From NCBI GenBank assembly GCA_944387015.1, contig CALXDH010000005.1:1-64000 (forward strand): a stretch of 64,000 nt of DNA. Reading direction: 5' to 3'. Both the position numbers and the translations under genes were made by a program. Below are positions 24,207 to 32,864 of this stretch, in pieces; the stretch's first letter is position 1; every line of letters begins with the position of its first letter. The DNA is from an uncultured Oscillospiraceae bacterium (GTDB lineage Bacteria; Bacillota; Clostridia; Oscillospirales; Oscillospiraceae). Below the pieces are notes generated by a model. The model saw nothing but the letters and a program-made list of their open reading frames with translations, was not told where the DNA came from and did no database searches.

Positions 24207-25187
24207 ATGATGAAACAGATCGACGAGCTGCCCCGGCTGAAGCTGGGGGTGTTCCCCACCCCCTTTTACAAGCTGGAGGGCATCAGCGCCCGCTATGGCC
24301 GGAACATCTGGATCAAGCGGGACGACCTTTGCGGCGTGGCCCTGGGAGGCAACAAGGTCCGCAAGCTGGAATTTCTGCTGGCGGACGCCCAGCGCCGGGG
24401 CTGCGACACGGTGCTGACCACCGGCGGCGCCCAGTCCAACCACGCCATGCTCACCGCCGCCTGTGCCGCCCGGCTTGGGATGCGGTGTGAGCTGCTGCTG
24501 AAAAAGCGGGGCGTCACGGACCGCCGGGGCAATCTGGTGCTGGATGAGGTCTACGGCGCCTCCGTCCGCTTTTTTGACACCGACGATTATGCGGACATCT
24601 ACGAGGCCATGAACGAGCGGAGCATCGAGCTGGCGGAGGAGGGTCATCGGGCCTATCCCATCCCCGTGGGCGGGTCCACCACCCTGGGCACCCTGGGGTA
24701 TGTGGGCTGCGTCCGGGAGATCGCCTGGCAGGCCAAGGCGGCGGGCATGTGCCCGGCCCATCTCGTCAGCGCCACCGGTTCCGGCGGGACCACCGCCGGA
24801 CTGCTGCTGGGGGCGTCGCTGGAGCTGCCGGAGACGAAGGTCACCGGCATCGGCGTGGACGACGAGCCGTTTGAAGACATCGTCTCCCAGCTGGCCGCCG
24901 GTGCGGCGGAGCTGCTGGAGGGGACCATTTCCCGCCGGGAGGGGGATTTCTCCATGGTCTACCATGTGGGGGCCGGGTATGCCGTGCCCAACCCGGAGGA
25001 CACCCCCTACCTGGAGGAGCTGGCCCGGACCGAGGGGATCCTGCTGGACCCGGTGTACACCGGCAAGGCCTGGGTCGGGATGCTGAAGCTGCTCTCCCAG
25101 GGCGGCTTTGGCGAGACGGGGGATGTGGTGTTCGTCCACACCGGCGGCGCCGCGGCGCTGTTCGCCATGGATCTGCCCCGGGCGTGA
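24207..25187 (+). CDS. PLP-dependent D-cysteine desulfhydrase / ACC deaminase family enzyme
   Basis: The 326-residue fold-type II PLP enzyme has LKLGVFPTPFYKLE, IKRDDLCGVALGGNKVRKLE (PLP Lys in GGNKVRK), TTGGAQSNHAMLTA, IPVGGSTTLG and a phosphate-binding SATGSGGTTAG loop. This pattern is shared by D-cysteine desulfhydrase (D-Cys to pyruvate, H2S and ammonia) and ACC deaminase. D-cysteine desulfhydrase is more likely in a gut anaerobe, but the two cannot be separated by eye. AGGAGG precedes two consecutive ATG codons. It lies between rpe and recR. Confidence 0.85.
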   Translation: MMKQIDELPRLKLGVFPTPFYKLEGISARYGRNIWIKRDDLCGVALGGNKVRKLEFLLADAQRRGCDTVLTTGGAQSNHAMLTAACAARLGMRCELLLKKRGVTDRRGNLVLDEVYGASVRFFDTDDYADIYEAMNERSIELAEEGHRAYPIPVGGSTTLGTLGYVGCVREIAWQAKAAGMCPAHLVSATGSGGTTAGLLLGASLELPETKVTGIGVDDEPFEDIVSQLAAGAAELLEGTISRREGDFSMVYHVGAGYAVPNPEDTPYLEELARTEGILLDPVYTGKAWVGMLKLLSQGGFGETGDVVFVHTGGAAALFAMDLPRA

Positions 25188-25231
25188 GATGGCCCGGTCC
25201 CATTGAAGGATAAAGGAGCGTTACCAGTATT

Positions 25232-25831
25232 ATGGAGTATTTTCCCGCACCGCTGCAAAATCTGGTGGAGCAGTTCGCCCGGCTGCCGGGCATCGGCGGA
25301 AAATCCGCCCAGCGGCTGGCTTTTTATGTGTTGGGCCTGCCGGAGGAGGAGGCCAAGGCCTTCGCCGACGCCATTGTGGACGCCAAGCGCAACGTCACCT
25401 GCTGCCCGGTATGCCAGAACTTCACCGCCGGGGGCCTGTGCCCCATCTGCGCCTCCCCCAAGCGGGACCCGTCCACCATCTGCGTGGTGGCGGATCCCCG
25501 GGACGTGGCGGCCATCGAGCGCAGCCGGGAGTACAACGGCCAGTACCATGTGCTCCACGGCGTGATCTCCCCCATGAACCACGTGGGGCCCGACGACCTG
25601 GCCATCAAGTCCCTGGTGGAGCGGGTGGCCAAGGGCGGCGTCCAGGAGGTCATCATGGCTACCAACCCCGACACCGAGGGAGAGGCCACCGCCATGTACA
25701 TCGCCCGCCTGCTCAAGCCCTTTGACGTGCGGGTGACCCGTCTGGCCTACGGCATCCCGGTGGGTGGCCACCTGGAGTTTGCCGACGACGCCACGCTGAT
25801 GCGGGCCCTGGAGGGCCGGCGGGACATCTGA
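25232..25831 (+). CDS. recR: Recombination mediator RecR
   Basis: RecR works with RecO and RecF to load RecA at gaps. The 199-residue protein has the helix-hairpin-helix LARLPGIGGKSAQRLAF-like start, a four-Cys zinc finger CPVC...CPIC, the Toprim core ICVVADPRDVAAIE with YHVLHGVISPM, and the ATNPDTEGEATAMY and LAYGIPVGGHLEFADD blocks. Unlike in many Bacillota it is not next to dnaX and ebfC. A terminator follows. Confidence 0.97.
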   Translation: MEYFPAPLQNLVEQFARLPGIGGKSAQRLAFYVLGLPEEEAKAFADAIVDAKRNVTCCPVCQNFTAGGLCPICASPKRDPSTICVVADPRDVAAIERSREYNGQYHVLHGVISPMNHVGPDDLAIKSLVERVAKGGVQEVIMATNPDTEGEATAMYIARLLKPFDVRVTRLAYGIPVGGHLEFADDATLMRALEGRRDI

Positions 25832-25858
25832 GAAGGAACCTGCCAGGAAAAAACAAGC

Positions 25859-25896
25859 AAGCGCCCCGGGCACTGCCCGGGGCGCTTGGTTCTTTT
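25859..25896. terminator. Terminator between convergent recR and the MocR gene
   Basis: AAGCGCCCCGGGCA and TGCCCGGGGCGCTT form a perfect GC-rich hairpin with T-rich sequence after it. It can act for recR and, less well, for the MocR gene on the other strand. Confidence 0.85.
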
Positions 25897-25912
25897 GCGG
25901 GAGACGTCCGGT

Positions 25913-27301
25913 TCAATCCTCCTGAAAGACCTGCGCCAGCAATTCCACCGCCTCCGGCAGGCGGTCCTGGGCCAGCCCGGCGTAGTTGATGACCAGGGTG
26001 TGGGCGTAGGCCGGGGCGGGCGCGGCGGCGTATTCGGAGAGAAAGCCCAGCCGCACCCCCAAGGACTCCGCCCGGCGGCGGAGGGCCTCGTCGGTGCAGG
26101 CGGTGTCCAGGTGCAGCAGGAAGTGGAGGCCAGCTCCCTCCTCGGCGATGGAGACCCGCCCGGCAAAGGGACCGGTCCGGAAGGCCTCCAGCACCCGGGC
26201 CCGGCGGAGCCGGTACTCCTTGCGCATCCGGGAGAGGTGCTGCTCGTAATGCCCCCCCGCCAGGAACCGGGCCAGGACGTGCTGCTCCAGGGCGGGGACG
26301 GTGCAGGCGTAGAAGTCCAGCTCCCGCCGCCAGCGCTCCAGCAGCGCCGGCGGCAGCACCATGAAGCCCACCCGCATGGAGGGGGAGATGGTCTGGGAGA
26401 AGGTGTTCATGTAGATCACCCGTCCCCCGGCGTCGATGCTTTGCAGCGTGGGGATGGGCAGGCCGGAAAAACGGAACTCGCTGTCGTAGTCATCCTCGAT
26501 GATGACGGCGTTCCGGTCCCGGGCCCATTGCAGCAGGGCCTGCCGCCGTCCGATGGGGGTCACCAGCCCGGTGGGATAGTGGTGGGAGGGCGAGAGATGG
26601 GCCGCCGTGGCGCCGGAGGCGGAAAGGGCCGTGAGGTCCATGCCCTGGCTGTCCAGCGGCACGGGACAGCAGCAGACGCCGCATTTGCCATAGACCTGAC
26701 GGATCTTGGGATAGCCCGGGTCCTCCACCGCCAGCACCGTCTCCCGGCCCAGCAGCTGGGCCAGCAGCAGATACAGGTATTCCGCCCCGGCGCCCACCAC
26801 GATCTGCTCCGGAGAGACCGCCATGCCCTTGTAGTCCCGCAGGTCGTCGGCGATGGCCTGCCGCAGGGCGGGCAGGCCCTGGTGGGGCACCGGCCGCAGC
26901 AGGGCGTTGCCGTCCTCCGTCAGCACCTGCCGGGTCAGCCGGGCCCAGGTGGCCACCGGGAAGCGGGTGGTGTCCACCTGGTTGCTCTTGAGATCCAGAC
27001 GCCAGTGCTTCACCGCCTCCGGCGGGGGCGGCGGAGGCGGCGGGGCCTGGGGCAGGCGGGCCACCTGGGCGACGAAAAAGCCCCGTTTGGGGCGGGTGAA
27101 AACATACCCCTCTGCCTCCAGCTGGGCATAGGCGTTTTCCACCGTGATGACGGAGATGCGCAGATGCTCCGCCAGCGCCCGCTTGGAGGGCAGCCGCTCC
27201 CCGGCGGCCAGGGCGCCGCTGAGGATGTCCTCCCGGATGCGGCGGTAGAGATATTCATACAAAGGCAGCCCGCCCCGCTCTTCCAGGGAATATGTCAGCA
27301 T
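25913..27301 (-). CDS. MocR/PdxR-family regulator (GntR HTH fused to aminotransferase-like domain), PLP Lys replaced
   Basis: The 462-residue protein has a GntR winged helix (residues 12-78, with LPSKRALAEHLRISVITVENAY), a poly-Pro linker (residues 86-94) and a fold-type I aminotransferase domain. In that domain VEDPGYPKIRQVY, LSPSHHYPTG and IIEDDYDSEFRF are conserved. In MocR proteins the Schiff-base Lys lies in a TFSKT-like motif. Here the motif reads TFSQT with Gln at residue 303, so PLP could only bind non-covalently. It is divergent from an ECF S component, which it may regulate. Confidence 0.9.
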   Translation of the reverse strand: MLTYSLEERGGLPLYEYLYRRIREDILSGALAAGERLPSKRALAEHLRISVITVENAYAQLEAEGYVFTRPKRGFFVAQVARLPQAPPPPPPPPEAVKHWRLDLKSNQVDTTRFPVATWARLTRQVLTEDGNALLRPVPHQGLPALRQAIADDLRDYKGMAVSPEQIVVGAGAEYLYLLLAQLLGRETVLAVEDPGYPKIRQVYGKCGVCCCPVPLDSQGMDLTALSASGATAAHLSPSHHYPTGLVTPIGRRQALLQWARDRNAVIIEDDYDSEFRFSGLPIPTLQSIDAGGRVIYMNTFSQTISPSMRVGFMVLPPALLERWRRELDFYACTVPALEQHVLARFLAGGHYEQHLSRMRKEYRLRRARVLEAFRTGPFAGRVSIAEEGAGLHFLLHLDTACTDEALRRRAESLGVRLGFLSEYAAAPAPAYAHTLVINYAGLAQDRLPEAVELLAQVFQED

Positions 27302-27346
27302 ATGGCACCCCCAAACTGATCTTATAAAAAAAGAATAAATTGAATA

Positions 27347-27375
27347 TTTTCACCATATCACATTTGCCGTACAAT
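27347..27375 (+). promoter_or_regulatory. Promoter of the ECF S-component gene
   Basis: TTTTCA (27347-27352) and TACAAT (27370-27375) are 17 bp apart in an AT-rich stretch between the divergent MocR and ECF genes. A minus-strand TATAAG (27321-27326) is the likely -10 of the MocR gene. Confidence 0.55.
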
Positions 27376-27408
27376 GGCAACCAGAAATCCCGAAAGGAGC
27401 TGGGACAC

Positions 27409-27948
27409 ATGGAAAAGACGATGGGGCGGCAGGCCCGGTCCGGAGACCGGGTCAAGACGCTGGTGCTGACGGCGGTGGTGGCCGCCATGGCCTGCGCCGC
27501 CACGCTGGCGGTACAGATCCCCTCCCCCACCGGAGGCTATCTGAATCTGGGAGACGCGGTGGTGCTGCTGGGGGCGTATCTGCTGGGGCCGGGTTGGGGC
27601 GCGGCGGCAGGCGCCGTCGGTCCGGCGTTGGCGGACCTCATGACCTATCCGGCCTATGTCCCCGCGACCTTGCTCATCAAGGCGGTGATGGGCTTTGCGG
27701 CGGGCACGCTGTACAGCCGGCTGCGGACCCGGGGCTGGGGCGCGCTGGTGTGCGGCATCGTGGGCGAGATCCCCATGGTGGCGGGTTACTGGCTCTACGA
27801 CGCCCTTCTGGTGGGCAGCCTGGCAGGCAGCGCCGCCGGGGTTCCCGCCAACCTGGTCCAGGCCGTGTTCGGCGTGGCGGTATCCACCCTGCTGGCCACG
27901 GCACTGCGCCGCAGCAGCTATGTGCGCCGGGAGTTTCCCCGGCTGTGA
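27409..27948 (+). CDS. ECF transporter S component, possibly for a vitamin B6-type substrate
   Basis: The 179-residue membrane protein has about six hydrophobic segments. The first starts LVLTAVVAAMACAATLAV, followed by the family-typical GGYLNLGDAVVLLGAYLLGPGWGAAAGAVGPALADL, which lies at the substrate pocket of many S components. No EcfA, EcfA' or EcfT gene is nearby, so it would share a common energising module (group II). Its divergent MocR regulator suggests a vitamin B6 compound, but this is inference only. AAGGAG lies 10 nt before the ATG. Confidence 0.82.
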   Translation: MEKTMGRQARSGDRVKTLVLTAVVAAMACAATLAVQIPSPTGGYLNLGDAVVLLGAYLLGPGWGAAAGAVGPALADLMTYPAYVPATLLIKAVMGFAAGTLYSRLRTRGWGALVCGIVGEIPMVAGYWLYDALLVGSLAGSAAGVPANLVQAVFGVAVSTLLATALRRSSYVRREFPRL

Positions 27949-27955
27949 GACGAAA

Positions 27956-27993
27956 AAAGCGAACGGAGGGGTCGACCCTCCGTCCGCTTTTCC
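27956..27993. terminator. Terminator between convergent ECF S and DUF975 genes
   Basis: AAAGCGAACGGAGGG and CCCTCCGTCCGCTTTT pair almost perfectly around GTCG/A, with A and T tracts on the two sides. Confidence 0.88.
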
Positions 27994-28001
27994 GTTATTT
28001 G

Positions 28002-28835
28002 TTATTCAAAGAAGGTGGGGCCGCCCAGGTCGTCGGGACCGGTGCGGGGCGGACGGTCCGCCCGGACGCCGGAGGTGTCCTTGGCGGTGTCAAAGTACCC
28101 CAGTTCCACGCACTGGTAGTTGGGCAGGTAGAAAAGGCTCACCAGCAGGGTCCACAGGCTGCACACCAGCGTCCAGACCCAAAGGGGGAGGAAGGCGAAG
28201 GGAGAAACCTGAACGGAAAAGACGGCGGCGTCATAAAGGTCGGTGGACTCCAGCACGCTCCAGTACAGCACGCCGGCCTCAATCATGGACGGCAGCGTGG
28301 CCAGCAGATTCCAGCCGATATAGCTCAGATCCAGTATAAACACCTGGCCCTTGTAGCCCAGCGTCTGGCGCTTGCTCATGTTCAGGGCCTCCAGGATGCC
28401 GATGTCCGGATTCTCATATAAATTATAGAGGGCGAACCGGTAGCGGTAGGATGCGATGATGCCGGGAATGACGAACAGCAGCGACCACAAAAAGGTGAAC
28501 ACGGCGATCAGAATGTTCAGACCGATGACCTTTCCCACAAAGGAAAACCCGTCGAAAAGCGTCAGGTATTCGGCCCGCTGGCCCTGGCGGATCGCCATGC
28601 AGTACATCACAAAGCCGGCCGCCAGAACGGCGCTCATCAGATTGGTGAGAATGCTGACAAACGTGCTCAGGATCCCGCCCGACCCTGCGGAGCTGGTAAG
28701 GCTGTTCACCAGGGACAGTACCACCAAAATCCCCAGATACAGCGCCGTCATGCCCCGGGAGCTGACCTGGGCGGTGCGCAGCAGTTCTCTGGTCTCCTCT
28801 TTTAAACGTCTTCGGTCGACGATTGCAGCCATCAT
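28002..28835 (-). CDS. DUF975 family integral membrane protein
   Basis: The 277-residue protein has a short cytoplasmic N-terminus (MMAAIVDRRRLKEETRELL) and about six membrane segments. Family features include LFVIPGIIASYRYRFALYNL, NPDIGILEALNMSKRQTLGYKG and a final WTLLVSLFYLPNYQCVELGYF. DUF975 proteins are common in Clostridia and uncharacterised. The ATG at 28833-28835 is chosen because GAGGAGG precedes it by 8 nt. It is monocistronic with its own promoter. Confidence 0.85.
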   Translation of the reverse strand: MMAAIVDRRRLKEETRELLRTAQVSSRGMTALYLGILVVLSLVNSLTSSAGSGGILSTFVSILTNLMSAVLAAGFVMYCMAIRQGQRAEYLTLFDGFSFVGKVIGLNILIAVFTFLWSLLFVIPGIIASYRYRFALYNLYENPDIGILEALNMSKRQTLGYKGQVFILDLSYIGWNLLATLPSMIEAGVLYWSVLESTDLYDAAVFSVQVSPFAFLPLWVWTLVCSLWTLLVSLFYLPNYQCVELGYFDTAKDTSGVRADRPPRTGPDDLGGPTFFE

Positions 28836-28907
28836 GCAGTGGGCCTCCTCTTCGTTGTTTGGCGAAAAACCGGAAACAGCGGTGAAAAAAACGAGCTGTT
28901 TGAGGGC

Positions 28908-28936
28908 AGTGTACCATGCTTTTTCACAAATGGCAA
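28908..28936 (-). promoter_or_regulatory. Promoter of the DUF975 gene
   Basis: On the minus strand TTGCCA (28931-28936) and TACACT (28908-28913) are 17 bp apart, about 70 nt before the start codon. Confidence 0.7.
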
Positions 28937-29045
28937 GAGCGCGCAATCCCGGGAAATTTCATGGGAAGTCTGGAAAAGATATGGAAAAGCGGAACAAACC
29001 AAATAAAAAAAGGGATTATTTCCGTAAAAAAAGTTGTTCATTGTC

Positions 29046-29074
29046 TGGACATTTTTGAGATTAGGGTGTAGAAT
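29046..29074 (+). promoter_or_regulatory. Promoter of the rnf operon
   Basis: TGGACA (29046-29051) and TAGAAT (29069-29074) are 17 bp apart. The leader to rnfC is about 107 nt and contains a GC-rich hairpin-prone stretch (29110-29140). Nothing recognisable lies between this promoter and the divergent DUF975 promoter. Confidence 0.75.
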
Positions 29075-29187
29075 GAAACGCAGTATGTGATAGTATCAAC
29101 AGGGCATGCCCATCCCGACCCGTGCCGGCGGGCCGGGGTCTCCTTTCGCTCTGGGGGCTATCAGGAGAAAAAATGAGGTGAAAGACA

Positions 29188-30564
29188 ATGGCACAAGCTT
29201 TCTTTGGCGGCGTTCATCCCAACGACATGAAAGCCGCTACCAATGAAAAGGCCATCGAGCAGCTGGCACCCCCAGCCCAGGTGGTCATTCCCATGTCCAT
29301 GCACTTTGGCGCACCGTGCACGCCCCTTGTCAAGGTAGGCGACCATGTCAAGGTGGGTCAGAAGATCGGCGAGTTCCATGGCCTGGGCGCACCGATCCAT
29401 GCCAGTGTTTCCGGTACGGTGAAGGCAGTGGAGCCCCGTCCCTATTCCATGGGCGGCAACATGATGTCCGTGGTGATCGACAACGATTTCCAGGATGAGA
29501 TCTCCGAAGAGGTCAAGGCTCCCGCCAACCCCGACGCGCTGTCTGTTGAGGAAATGGTGGAGATCGTCAAGAACGCCGGTATCGTCGGTATGGGCGGCGC
29601 GACCTTCCCCACTCACGTGAAGATCACCAGCGGCATCGGCAAGGTGGACACCGTCATCATCAACGGCGCCGAGTGCGAGCCCTACATCACCGGCGACCAC
29701 CGCACCATGCTGGAGCGCCCCGAGGAGATCATCGGCGGCTGCGTGTATCTTGCAAAGATGTTCGGCGTGGACAAAGTGATCATCGGCGTGGAGGATAACA
29801 AGCAGAACGGCATCGACGCCATGAACAAGGTCATTGCCGAGAAGAAGGCCCCCGTCGTGGTGGAGCCTCTGCACTGCCGTTACCCCCAGGGCGGTGAGAA
29901 GCAGCTGTGCCAGGCCATCACCGGCAAGCAGGTGCCTCCCGGAGGCCTGCCCGCCAACATCGGCTGCGCCGTGTTCAACATCAACACCACCTGCGCCATC
30001 TACCGTGCCATCACCACCGGCATGCCCGTGGTGAAGAAGATCGTCACGGTCTCCGGTTCCGGCGTGGTGGAGCCCAAGAACATCGAGTGCCCCATCGGCA
30101 CCCCCGTGTCCTGCCTGTTCGACGCCTGCGGCGGACTCAAGGACGGTACATACAAGCTGGTGTGCGGCGGCCCCATGATGGGCATGGCCCAGTACACCGC
30201 CGACATCCCCGTCGCCAAGGGCACCGGCGCCATGCTGGCCTTCTGCGAGAACGAGGAGCAGACCGTGGAGCATCCCCAGTGCATCCGCTGCGGCAAGTGC
30301 GTTTCCGCCTGCCCCATGCACCTGGAGCCTCTGTTCATGTACCAGTATGCCTCCAAGGGCATGGTGGATGAGCTCAACGACGCCCACATCATGGACTGCA
30401 TGGAGTGCGGCGCCTGTTCCTACATCTGCCCGGCCCGGATGCACCTGACCCATATGTTCAAGACCGGCAAGCAGCTGCTCAAGGATAAGATGGCTGCCGA
30501 CAAGGCGGCCGCCGAGGCAAAGAAAGCGGCCGCTGAAGAGAAGAAGGAGGCTGTCAACAAATGA
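29188..30564 (+). CDS. rnfC: Rnf complex subunit C
   Basis: RnfC is the NADH-binding subunit of the ferredoxin:NAD+ oxidoreductase that couples electron transfer to ion export. The 458-residue protein contains the NQRF1-like core with GIVGMGGATFPTHVK, INGAECEPYITGDHRTM and GGEKQLCQAITGKQVPPGG, a SLBB-like region, and two [4Fe-4S] motifs (CIRCGKCVSACP and CMECGACSYICPA). The C-terminus is Ala/Lys-rich. The ATG at 29188 has GAGGTGAAAG upstream. It is the first gene of rnfCDGEAB and overlaps rnfD by 4 nt. Confidence 0.97.
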   Translation: MAQAFFGGVHPNDMKAATNEKAIEQLAPPAQVVIPMSMHFGAPCTPLVKVGDHVKVGQKIGEFHGLGAPIHASVSGTVKAVEPRPYSMGGNMMSVVIDNDFQDEISEEVKAPANPDALSVEEMVEIVKNAGIVGMGGATFPTHVKITSGIGKVDTVIINGAECEPYITGDHRTMLERPEEIIGGCVYLAKMFGVDKVIIGVEDNKQNGIDAMNKVIAEKKAPVVVEPLHCRYPQGGEKQLCQAITGKQVPPGGLPANIGCAVFNINTTCAIYRAITTGMPVVKKIVTVSGSGVVEPKNIECPIGTPVSCLFDACGGLKDGTYKLVCGGPMMGMAQYTADIPVAKGTGAMLAFCENEEQTVEHPQCIRCGKCVSACPMHLEPLFMYQYASKGMVDELNDAHIMDCMECGACSYICPARMHLTHMFKTGKQLLKDKMAADKAAAEAKKAAAEEKKEAVNK

Positions 30565-31580
30565 CGGATTACAAGAATTTGAAGCTCATTGCCACTTCTT
30601 CCCCCCACATCCGCGCGGCGGAGACCACCCGCTCCATCATGCTGGACGTCATCATCGCCATGGTGCCCGCCCTGGTCTGGGCCGTCATCACCTTCGGCGT
30701 GGAGGCCCTGCTGCTGACCGCGGTTTCCGTGGTGGGCTGCGTGTTCTGGGAGTGGCTGTACCGCAAGCTCATGAAGAAGCCCCAGTCTGTGGGCGACCTC
30801 TCTGCTGTGGTCACCGGCATGCTGCTGGCTTTCGTGTGCCCCCCCTCCACCCCGCTGTGGATGATCCTCATCGGTGACTTCTTCTCCATCGTGGTGGTCA
30901 AGCAGCTCTTCGGCGGCATCGGCAAGAACTTTGTCAACCCCGCCCTGGCCGGCCGTGCGTTCCTGCTGGGCAGCTACGCCAGCGTCATGACCACCTGGGT
31001 GGATCCCGCTGCCAACAAGACTCCCCTCTTCGGCGGCACCGTGGACGTGGTGACCACCGCCACCCCGCTGGCCATGATGAAGAGCGGCGATCTGGAGGCC
31101 CTGAGCCAGTACAGCGTCATGGATATGTTCCTGGGCAAGATCCCCGGCTCCCTGGGTGAGGTTTCCGCCCTGCTGCTGATCGTGGGCGGCCTGTACCTGA
31201 TCATCCGCAAGGTCATCAACTGGCAGACTCCCGTGGCCTACATCGCCACCGTCGCCGTGCTGACCTTCCTGTTCCCCCGTTACGGTGCTTCCGGTCTGGA
31301 GTGGATGCTCTACAGCATCTTCGGCGGCGGTCTGATGCTGGGCGCCTTCTTCATGGCGACCGACTACGCCACCTCTCCCGTGACCAAGAAGGGCCAGCTG
31401 ATCTTCGGCATCGGCTGCGGCCTGTTCACCGTGTTTATCCGCTATTTCGGCTCTTACAGCGAGGGTGTTTGCTACTCCATCATGATCATGAACCTGTGCG
31501 TGGCTCTGATCGATAAGTTCACCAAGCCCGCCCGCTTTGGCGTCGTGAAATCCGAAAAGAAGGAGGCGGCTGCGAAATGA
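30561..31580 (+). CDS. rnfD: Rnf complex subunit D
   Basis: RnfD is a membrane subunit carrying covalently bound FMN and part of the ion channel. The 339-residue protein has about nine membrane segments. The flavinylation site is within DVVTTATPLAMM, and FVNPALAGRAFLLGSYA and FMATDYATSPVT are conserved. It starts within the rnfC stop (ATGA overlap), and its last 4 nt overlap rnfG. Confidence 0.97.
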   Translation: MTDYKNLKLIATSSPHIRAAETTRSIMLDVIIAMVPALVWAVITFGVEALLLTAVSVVGCVFWEWLYRKLMKKPQSVGDLSAVVTGMLLAFVCPPSTPLWMILIGDFFSIVVVKQLFGGIGKNFVNPALAGRAFLLGSYASVMTTWVDPAANKTPLFGGTVDVVTTATPLAMMKSGDLEALSQYSVMDMFLGKIPGSLGEVSALLLIVGGLYLIIRKVINWQTPVAYIATVAVLTFLFPRYGASGLEWMLYSIFGGGLMLGAFFMATDYATSPVTKKGQLIFGIGCGLFTVFIRYFGSYSEGVCYSIMIMNLCVALIDKFTKPARFGVVKSEKKEAAAK

Positions 31581-32209
31581 GCAACGAAGTCAAGACCAAG
31601 GAAAAGGTCGATATGGACCCCAAGTACATCATCAAGCTGACCGTAACACTGTTTCTGACCTGCCTGGTGGTGGCTGCCGCTCTGGGCGGCGTCAACGCCA
31701 TTACTGCTGACAAGATCGCGGCCATCAACTGGGAGAACACCCAGAAGGCCATGAAGGCCGTGGTGGCCGATCCCGAAAACACCGAGTTCTCCGACGCGCT
31801 GGAGCTGAGCGACGACATGACCGCCGCTGCCGCTTCTGCCGGCGGCACCCTGGACTCCGTCTATGAGGTGCTGGTGGGCGGCGAGAACGACGGCTATGCC
31901 ATCAAGGTCATCGCCTCCGGTTCTCAGGGCAACATCGAGATGATGGTGGGCGTGGACGGCGAAGGCGTCGTGACCGGCGTCTCCGTGGTCGACAGCTCCG
32001 AGACCGCCGGCATCGGCACCAAGGTCACCGGCAACGAGCCCCTGGCCAGCGGTGTGGGTGTTCTGGACCAGTTCATCGGCAAGAGCGCCGCGGACGGCGG
32101 TCTGACGGTCGGCAGCAACGTGGAGGCCATCACCGGCGCCACCGTGTCCACCAAGGGCGTCACCACCGGCGTCAACGCCGCGCTGGCTGTTGCCGGCGTC
32201 ATGGGCTGA
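31577..32209 (+). CDS. rnfG: Rnf complex subunit G
   Basis: RnfG has one N-terminal membrane helix (about residues 18-40) and an extracytoplasmic FMN-binding domain. The flavinylation motif is ITGATVSTKGV near the C-terminus, in which FMN is attached to Thr, preceded by SSETAGIGTKV, typical of the family. Length is 210 residues. It overlaps rnfD by 4 nt and is followed after 19 nt by rnfE. Confidence 0.96.
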   Translation: MSNEVKTKEKVDMDPKYIIKLTVTLFLTCLVVAAALGGVNAITADKIAAINWENTQKAMKAVVADPENTEFSDALELSDDMTAAAASAGGTLDSVYEVLVGGENDGYAIKVIASGSQGNIEMMVGVDGEGVVTGVSVVDSSETAGIGTKVTGNEPLASGVGVLDQFIGKSAADGGLTVGSNVEAITGATVSTKGVTTGVNAALAVAGVMG

Positions 32210-32228
32210 GAGAGGAGGAGCAACTGAC

Positions 32229-32864
32229 ATGAATTTGGGAAAACAGTTTAAAGAAGGCCTGATCACCAACAACCCCGTTCTGGTGCAGGTTCTGGGCATG
32301 TGCTCCACCATGGCCATCACCACCTCGTTCTTCAACGGCCTGGGCATGGGCCTGGCCGTTACGGTGATCCTGACGCTCTCCAACGTCATCATCTCCGCCA
32401 TCCGTAAGATCGTCCCCGACAAGATCCGTATCGCCATGTTCATCGTGGTCATCGCCGGCTTCGTGACCTGCGTGGACCTGCTGATCCAGGCGTATGTTCC
32501 CTCCCTGGCCACCTCCCTGGGTGTGTTCATCCCCCTGATCGTGGTGAACTGCATCATCCTGGGCCGTGCGGAGTCCTTCTCCTATAAGAACGGCGTTGCC
32601 GCCTCTTTCTTCGACGGCATCTTCCAGGGCATCGGCTACACCGTGGTGCTGCTGATCATGTGCATCATCCGCGAGCTGCTGGGCGCCGGTACCTTCGGCG
32701 GCGGCATCCTCGGTCCCGACCTGAAGGGCATCCAGATCATCCCCTCCCAGTTCCCCGCCGGCATGCTGACCCTGCCTGTGGGCGGCTTCCTGGTGCTGGG
32801 CTGCCTGATCGCCTTCATGCAGTGGGCCCTGGCTAAGTCTAAGAATAAGGAGGAGAGCAAGTAA
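32229..32864 (+). CDS. rnfE: Rnf complex subunit E
   Basis: RnfE is a six-helix membrane subunit related to NqrD and RnfA. The 211-residue protein has GLITNNPVLVQVLGMCS, VNCIILGRAESFSYKN (with the conserved membrane Cys thought to hold an Fe-S centre) and IIREL. The ATG at 32229 has AGGAGGAGC upstream. Its stop overlaps the rnfA start by one base (TAATG). Confidence 0.96.
   Translation: MNLGKQFKEGLITNNPVLVQVLGMCSTMAITTSFFNGLGMGLAVTVILTLSNVIISAIRKIVPDKIRIAMFIVVIAGFVTCVDLLIQAYVPSLATSLGVFIPLIVVNCIILGRAESFSYKNGVAASFFDGIFQGIGYTVVLLIMCIIRELLGAGTFGGGILGPDLKGIQIIPSQFPAGMLTLPVGGFLVLGCLIAFMQWALAKSKNKEESK

Noticed and set aside
26996..27050. Poly-Pro codon run in the MocR linker as a slippery site
   Set aside because: The frame continues cleanly into the aminotransferase domain, and Pro-rich linkers are normal in MocR proteins.
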